From positions 1-7,956 of the forward strand of contig JBKHJB010000106.1 of NCBI GenBank assembly GCA_046538345.1: 7,956 nt of DNA, written 5' to 3'. A program made the position numbers and the translations under genes. This DNA comes from PUND01 sp046538345 (GTDB taxonomy: Bacteria; Planctomycetota; Phycisphaerae; SM23-33). Below the pieces are notes generated by a model. The model did no database searches. It had not been told where the DNA came from and saw only the letters and a list, made by a program, of their open reading frames with translations. Every line of letters begins with the position of its first letter. Within the stretch, counting starts at the first letter, position 1. Positions 5,988-7,956 of this stretch are shown one piece after another.

Positions 5988-6881
5988 ATGCAGACCCTCA
6001 GCGAAATCCGCAGATTGCTCACATCGGCCGGGGTAAAGCCCAGCCGACGCCGAGGGCAGTGTTTCCTGGTCGATAAGAACCTGCTGGGAAAGCTCCTGGA
6101 AACGGCCGAGCCGTGCAAAGAAGAAACCGTCCTGGAGGTCGGCCCGGGCACCGGAACGCTGACCGAAGAGCTTTTACGACGGGCGGGAAGGGTGGTAGCC
6201 GTCGAGTTGGACAGAGGTCTCGCGGCGCTGCTGCGGCAGAGGTTCGCGGACGCGGAGAACCTGCTCATCATCCACCGCGACGTGCTGGCGGGCAAACACG
6301 CGATCGCCGGGGAGGTGCTCGACGCGCTCGGTGAGCGGGCGTCGCTGGTGAGCAACCTGCCCTACAGCATAGCCACGCCGCTGATAGCGGAACTGCTGCG
6401 CTGCTCGTGGCGGGCAATGGGCGGCTCGCGGGAGGACTGCCTGCTGGAGCGAATGACCTTCACCGTGCAGAAGGAAGTCGCCGACCGCCTCGCAGCCGAG
6501 CCGGGAGACGGCGACTACGGACCGGTCAGCGTGCTGGTCCGTCTGCTGGGCGACGTCAATGCCGGGCGGGTGGTGCCGGCGTCGGCGTTCTGGCCCCGGC
6601 CGGAAGTGGACGGGCAGATAATGCGCATCGACTTCGACGCCGAAAAGGCGTTTTTGCTGGCGGATATCGACGCGCTGGCCGACGTGCTGCACGCATGCTT
6701 CAGCCACCGCCGCAAGCAGCTTTCGTCACTCTTACGCCAGCGACTCAGTCGCCCGGACCCGCGGAAACTGCGCCACGCGGTGGAGCAAGTCGATCTGGAT
6801 ACCACACTCCGCGCCGGGGAGATTTCTCCGCGGCAGTACCGCGATATCGCCAACGCGCTGACCCGGAACAACGGTGCGTAG
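5988..6881 (+). CDS. rsmA: 16S rRNA (adenine1518-N6/adenine1519-N6) dimethyltransferase RsmA/KsgA (297 aa)
   Basis: Methylates two adjacent adenines in the 3' terminal hairpin of 16S rRNA using S-adenosylmethionine, a late step of small-subunit assembly; its loss confers kasugamycin resistance. The family pattern is complete: RRRGQCFLVDK (20-30), SAM-binding LEVGPGTGTLTEEL (49-62) with the GPGTG loop, acidic motif VAVELD (70-75), catalytic NLPY (123-126), FTVQKEVADRL (158-168), DYGPVSVLV (176-184), FWPRPEVDG (201-209) and the C-terminal FSHRRKQLSSLLR (238-250). The length is normal for the family. Start: ATG at 5988 gives MQTLSEIRRLL, the usual N-terminal layout. An in-frame ATG at 5952, with GGGA 8 bases upstream, would add 12 residues. 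An earlier in-frame ATG at 5808 would overlap the start of the divergent barrel gene and adds non-family sequence. It is transcribed alone and converges on the XRE-S24 gene (34-base gap). Confidence 0.95.
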   Translation: MQTLSEIRRLLTSAGVKPSRRRGQCFLVDKNLLGKLLETAEPCKEETVLEVGPGTGTLTEELLRRAGRVVAVELDRGLAALLRQRFADAENLLIIHRDVLAGKHAIAGEVLDALGERASLVSNLPYSIATPLIAELLRCSWRAMGGSREDCLLERMTFTVQKEVADRLAAEPGDGDYGPVSVLVRLLGDVNAGRVVPASAFWPRPEVDGQIMRIDFDAEKAFLLADIDALADVLHACFSHRRKQLSSLLRQRLSRPDPRKLRHAVEQVDLDTTLRAGEISPRQYRDIANALTRNNGA

Positions 6882-6915
6882 AGTTGAGCAGTCGCTGCCG
6901 TCGCCGCGGCCCGTG

Positions 6916-7890
6916 CTATCCGGGTATGCGGATTCGGGCCAGGACGCGCAAAGCCCAACAGACCTGTGAGGCAGGAACGACCGTCGGCTCGTATTGTTCG
7001 TTTACGGGGACGAGGTGTACATATTCGCCGCGCTTGCGGAAAAGCTTGCAGGTAACGCCGATCTGCCCGGAAAGCTGGGCGACGGCGCATTCGCCCTCGA
7101 CGGCCCGGGCGGACGGACTGAGCACGAGCACATCGCCGTGACGGATATCAGGGGCCATCGAATCGCCGTCGATGCGCACGGCGAAGGCGTCGGGGTATCG
7201 CCGCTTGATATCGCCGGCGACGACGAACTCGGCGGTCCCCTCCTCGCTCGGCCGATTCAGAGTGATAATCTGCACGCCTGCGATGTCCCCGTTCTGCTCG
7301 GTTTCCGCCAGGCCCGGCCGGACCTGTCGCGGGGATGAACCGACATTTTTCTCGACCAGCTCGCGTAGGGTGGTCAGCCCGTCGGGGGGCTCTTTGGGGT
7401 CCCAGAACTGCGGTACGCCGGCGGCGCTTCTTCCCAGAAGGGGAATCCACTCGCTGCGTGCCCGCATCGGGTCGTCCGTGTCCGGTGCTGTCGGCTCGCC
7501 CGACGGGTGTTGCGGTGAATCAAGCCCGCCGGCGTCGGGGAATTGTGAGACGGTTTCGGAGAGTATGTCCAGGAAGCTCGCCAGGGGTCTGGCGGCGTCG
7601 GGATGGTCGGCCAACAGGGCCGCCGCCCGCTGAAGCACGGGGTGCTCCGCTGATACGCCGCGACCGACGGCCTCCTCGCCGGTCAGAAGCCAGCGCAGGT
7701 CCACCCCGGCGGTCTCGGCCATCCGGACGAGGACGTCAGCCGGCGGGATTCGGGTGGACTCATAGTAGTCATAGGTACTGGGTGAAAGCCCCAACATCCT
7801 GGCAAAAGCAGACTTACCTCGCCTACCGATCAGCTCGGTGCGTATCTGTGCTATACGTCGGCATATTTCAGGTTTAGGGGATTTGGGCAT
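6916..7890 (-). CDS. XRE-family transcriptional regulator with LexA/CI-like S24 peptidase domain (324 aa)
   Basis: Predicted cytoplasmic DNA-binding repressor. Residues 8-72 form an HTH of the XRE type (RRIAQIRTEL, SAFARMLGLSPSTYDYYES, then the VDLRWLLTGEE ending). A variable linker follows, then an S24 domain at about 225-320. The nucleophile is Ser244 in RIDGDSMAPDI, with HGDVLVL after it; the general base is Lys282 in GVTCKLF, 38 residues later, as in LexA. A LexA/CI-type cleavage motif, IPLLGRSAAGVP, places the Ala-Gly bond at 157-158, so self-cleavage stimulated by RecA is plausible. The bond is 86 residues from the Ser instead of about 35, because of an insert. The start at ATG 7890 begins directly before the HTH. 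An upstream TTG (7947) would add 19 residues but touches its GGAGGA with no spacing. Neither start has a well-placed ribosome site. No phage or conjugation genes are seen here. Confidence 0.87.
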   Translation of the reverse strand: MPKSPKPEICRRIAQIRTELIGRRGKSAFARMLGLSPSTYDYYESTRIPPADVLVRMAETAGVDLRWLLTGEEAVGRGVSAEHPVLQRAAALLADHPDAARPLASFLDILSETVSQFPDAGGLDSPQHPSGEPTAPDTDDPMRARSEWIPLLGRSAAGVPQFWDPKEPPDGLTTLRELVEKNVGSSPRQVRPGLAETEQNGDIAGVQIITLNRPSEEGTAEFVVAGDIKRRYPDAFAVRIDGDSMAPDIRHGDVLVLSPSARAVEGECAVAQLSGQIGVTCKLFRKRGEYVHLVPVNEQYEPTVVPASQVCWALRVLARIRIPG

Positions 7891-7905
7891 GGAATATTTC
7901 GCAAA

Positions 7906-7918
7906 CGCGTAAAACGCG
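7906..7918. promoter_or_regulatory. Operator-like inverted repeat CGCGT-AAA-ACGCG upstream of the XRE-S24 gene
   Basis: Perfect 5-base arms flank a 3-base AAA centre, 15 bases before the regulator's ATG. The direct repeats CGCAAACG at 7900-7907 and 7924-7931 bracket it. XRE/CI-type repressors commonly bind inverted repeats in their own promoter region, so autoregulation and control of the divergent promoter is a reasonable inference. The repeat is short and its binding protein is not known. Confidence 0.4.
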
Positions 7919-7919
7919 C

Positions 7920-7948
7920 TTGACGCAAACGGTCGGGAGTAGGACAAT
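7920..7948 (+). promoter_or_regulatory. Sigma70-like promoter reading rightward out of the window
   Basis: TTGACG (7920-7925, 5 of 6 matches to TTGACA), a 17-base spacer, and GACAAT (7943-7948, 4 of 6 matches to TATAAT). It faces away from the XRE-S24 gene and begins next to the CGCGT-AAA-ACGCG repeat, the layout expected for a divergent gene under repressor control. The gene itself is beyond the window edge. Confidence 0.5.
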
Positions 7949-7956
7949 CCTCCGTA

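Noticed and set aside
6888..6898. GCAG-TCG-CTGC hairpin between the convergent rsmA and XRE-S24 stops as a terminator
   Set aside because: The stem is only 4 base pairs and has no T-tract on either side.
7891..7947. A 19-residue N-terminal extension of the XRE-S24 regulator from TTG 7947
   Set aside because: GGAGGA directly abuts the TTG with no spacing, and the extension would run over the operator-like repeat and promoter. It is not excluded.

Overview
The window is GC-rich, gene-dense bacterial DNA. It reads as a Gram-negative-type chromosome, because it encodes an outer-membrane beta-barrel, a lipoprotein and a periplasmic FecR-domain protein. A CHASE2 adenylate cyclase beside a FecR protein, the alginate-export-like barrel, and an XRE-S24 regulator with this particular domain arrangement suggest Planctomycetota, perhaps Phycisphaerae. 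That placement is inferred from gene style only and would need a database search to confirm. There are no rRNA or tRNA genes, no CRISPR array and no insertion sequence.

Layout. Positions 1-59 hold the last codons of a + strand inner-membrane protein, probably a CorA-type metal-ion transporter. Positions 126-5809 are a run of four - strand genes, read right to left: an outer-membrane beta-barrel (4388-5809), a small lipoprotein (3793-4338), a secreted FecR-domain protein (2948-3790) and a CHASE2-class III adenylate cyclase (126-2900). The gaps are 49, 2 and 47 bases, so they look like one operon. A 178-base divergent intergenic region (5810-5987) separates it from rsmA (5988-6881, +), the 16S rRNA dimethyladenosine transferase. 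A - strand XRE-family regulator with a LexA/CI-like S24 peptidase domain (6916-7890) converges on rsmA. The right edge (7891-7956) carries a good sigma70-like promoter pointing out of the window, and an inverted repeat that could be the regulator's operator.

How the genes may work together. The four-gene operon supplies one predicted part for each envelope layer: an outer-membrane pore, a lipid-anchored protein, a periplasmic FecR-type protein, and an inner-membrane cyclase with a periplasmic CHASE2 sensor and cytoplasmic catalytic domain. The economical reading is an envelope-sensing system with cAMP as output. The cyclase keeps its catalytic residues. Its CHASE2 region is strongly enlarged by two charged helical insertions, which might be docking surfaces for the partner proteins. 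At the right edge, the regulator keeps an Ala-Gly cleavage motif, Ser and Lys, so it could be a RecA-triggered self-cleaving repressor controlling a divergent gene just outside the window.
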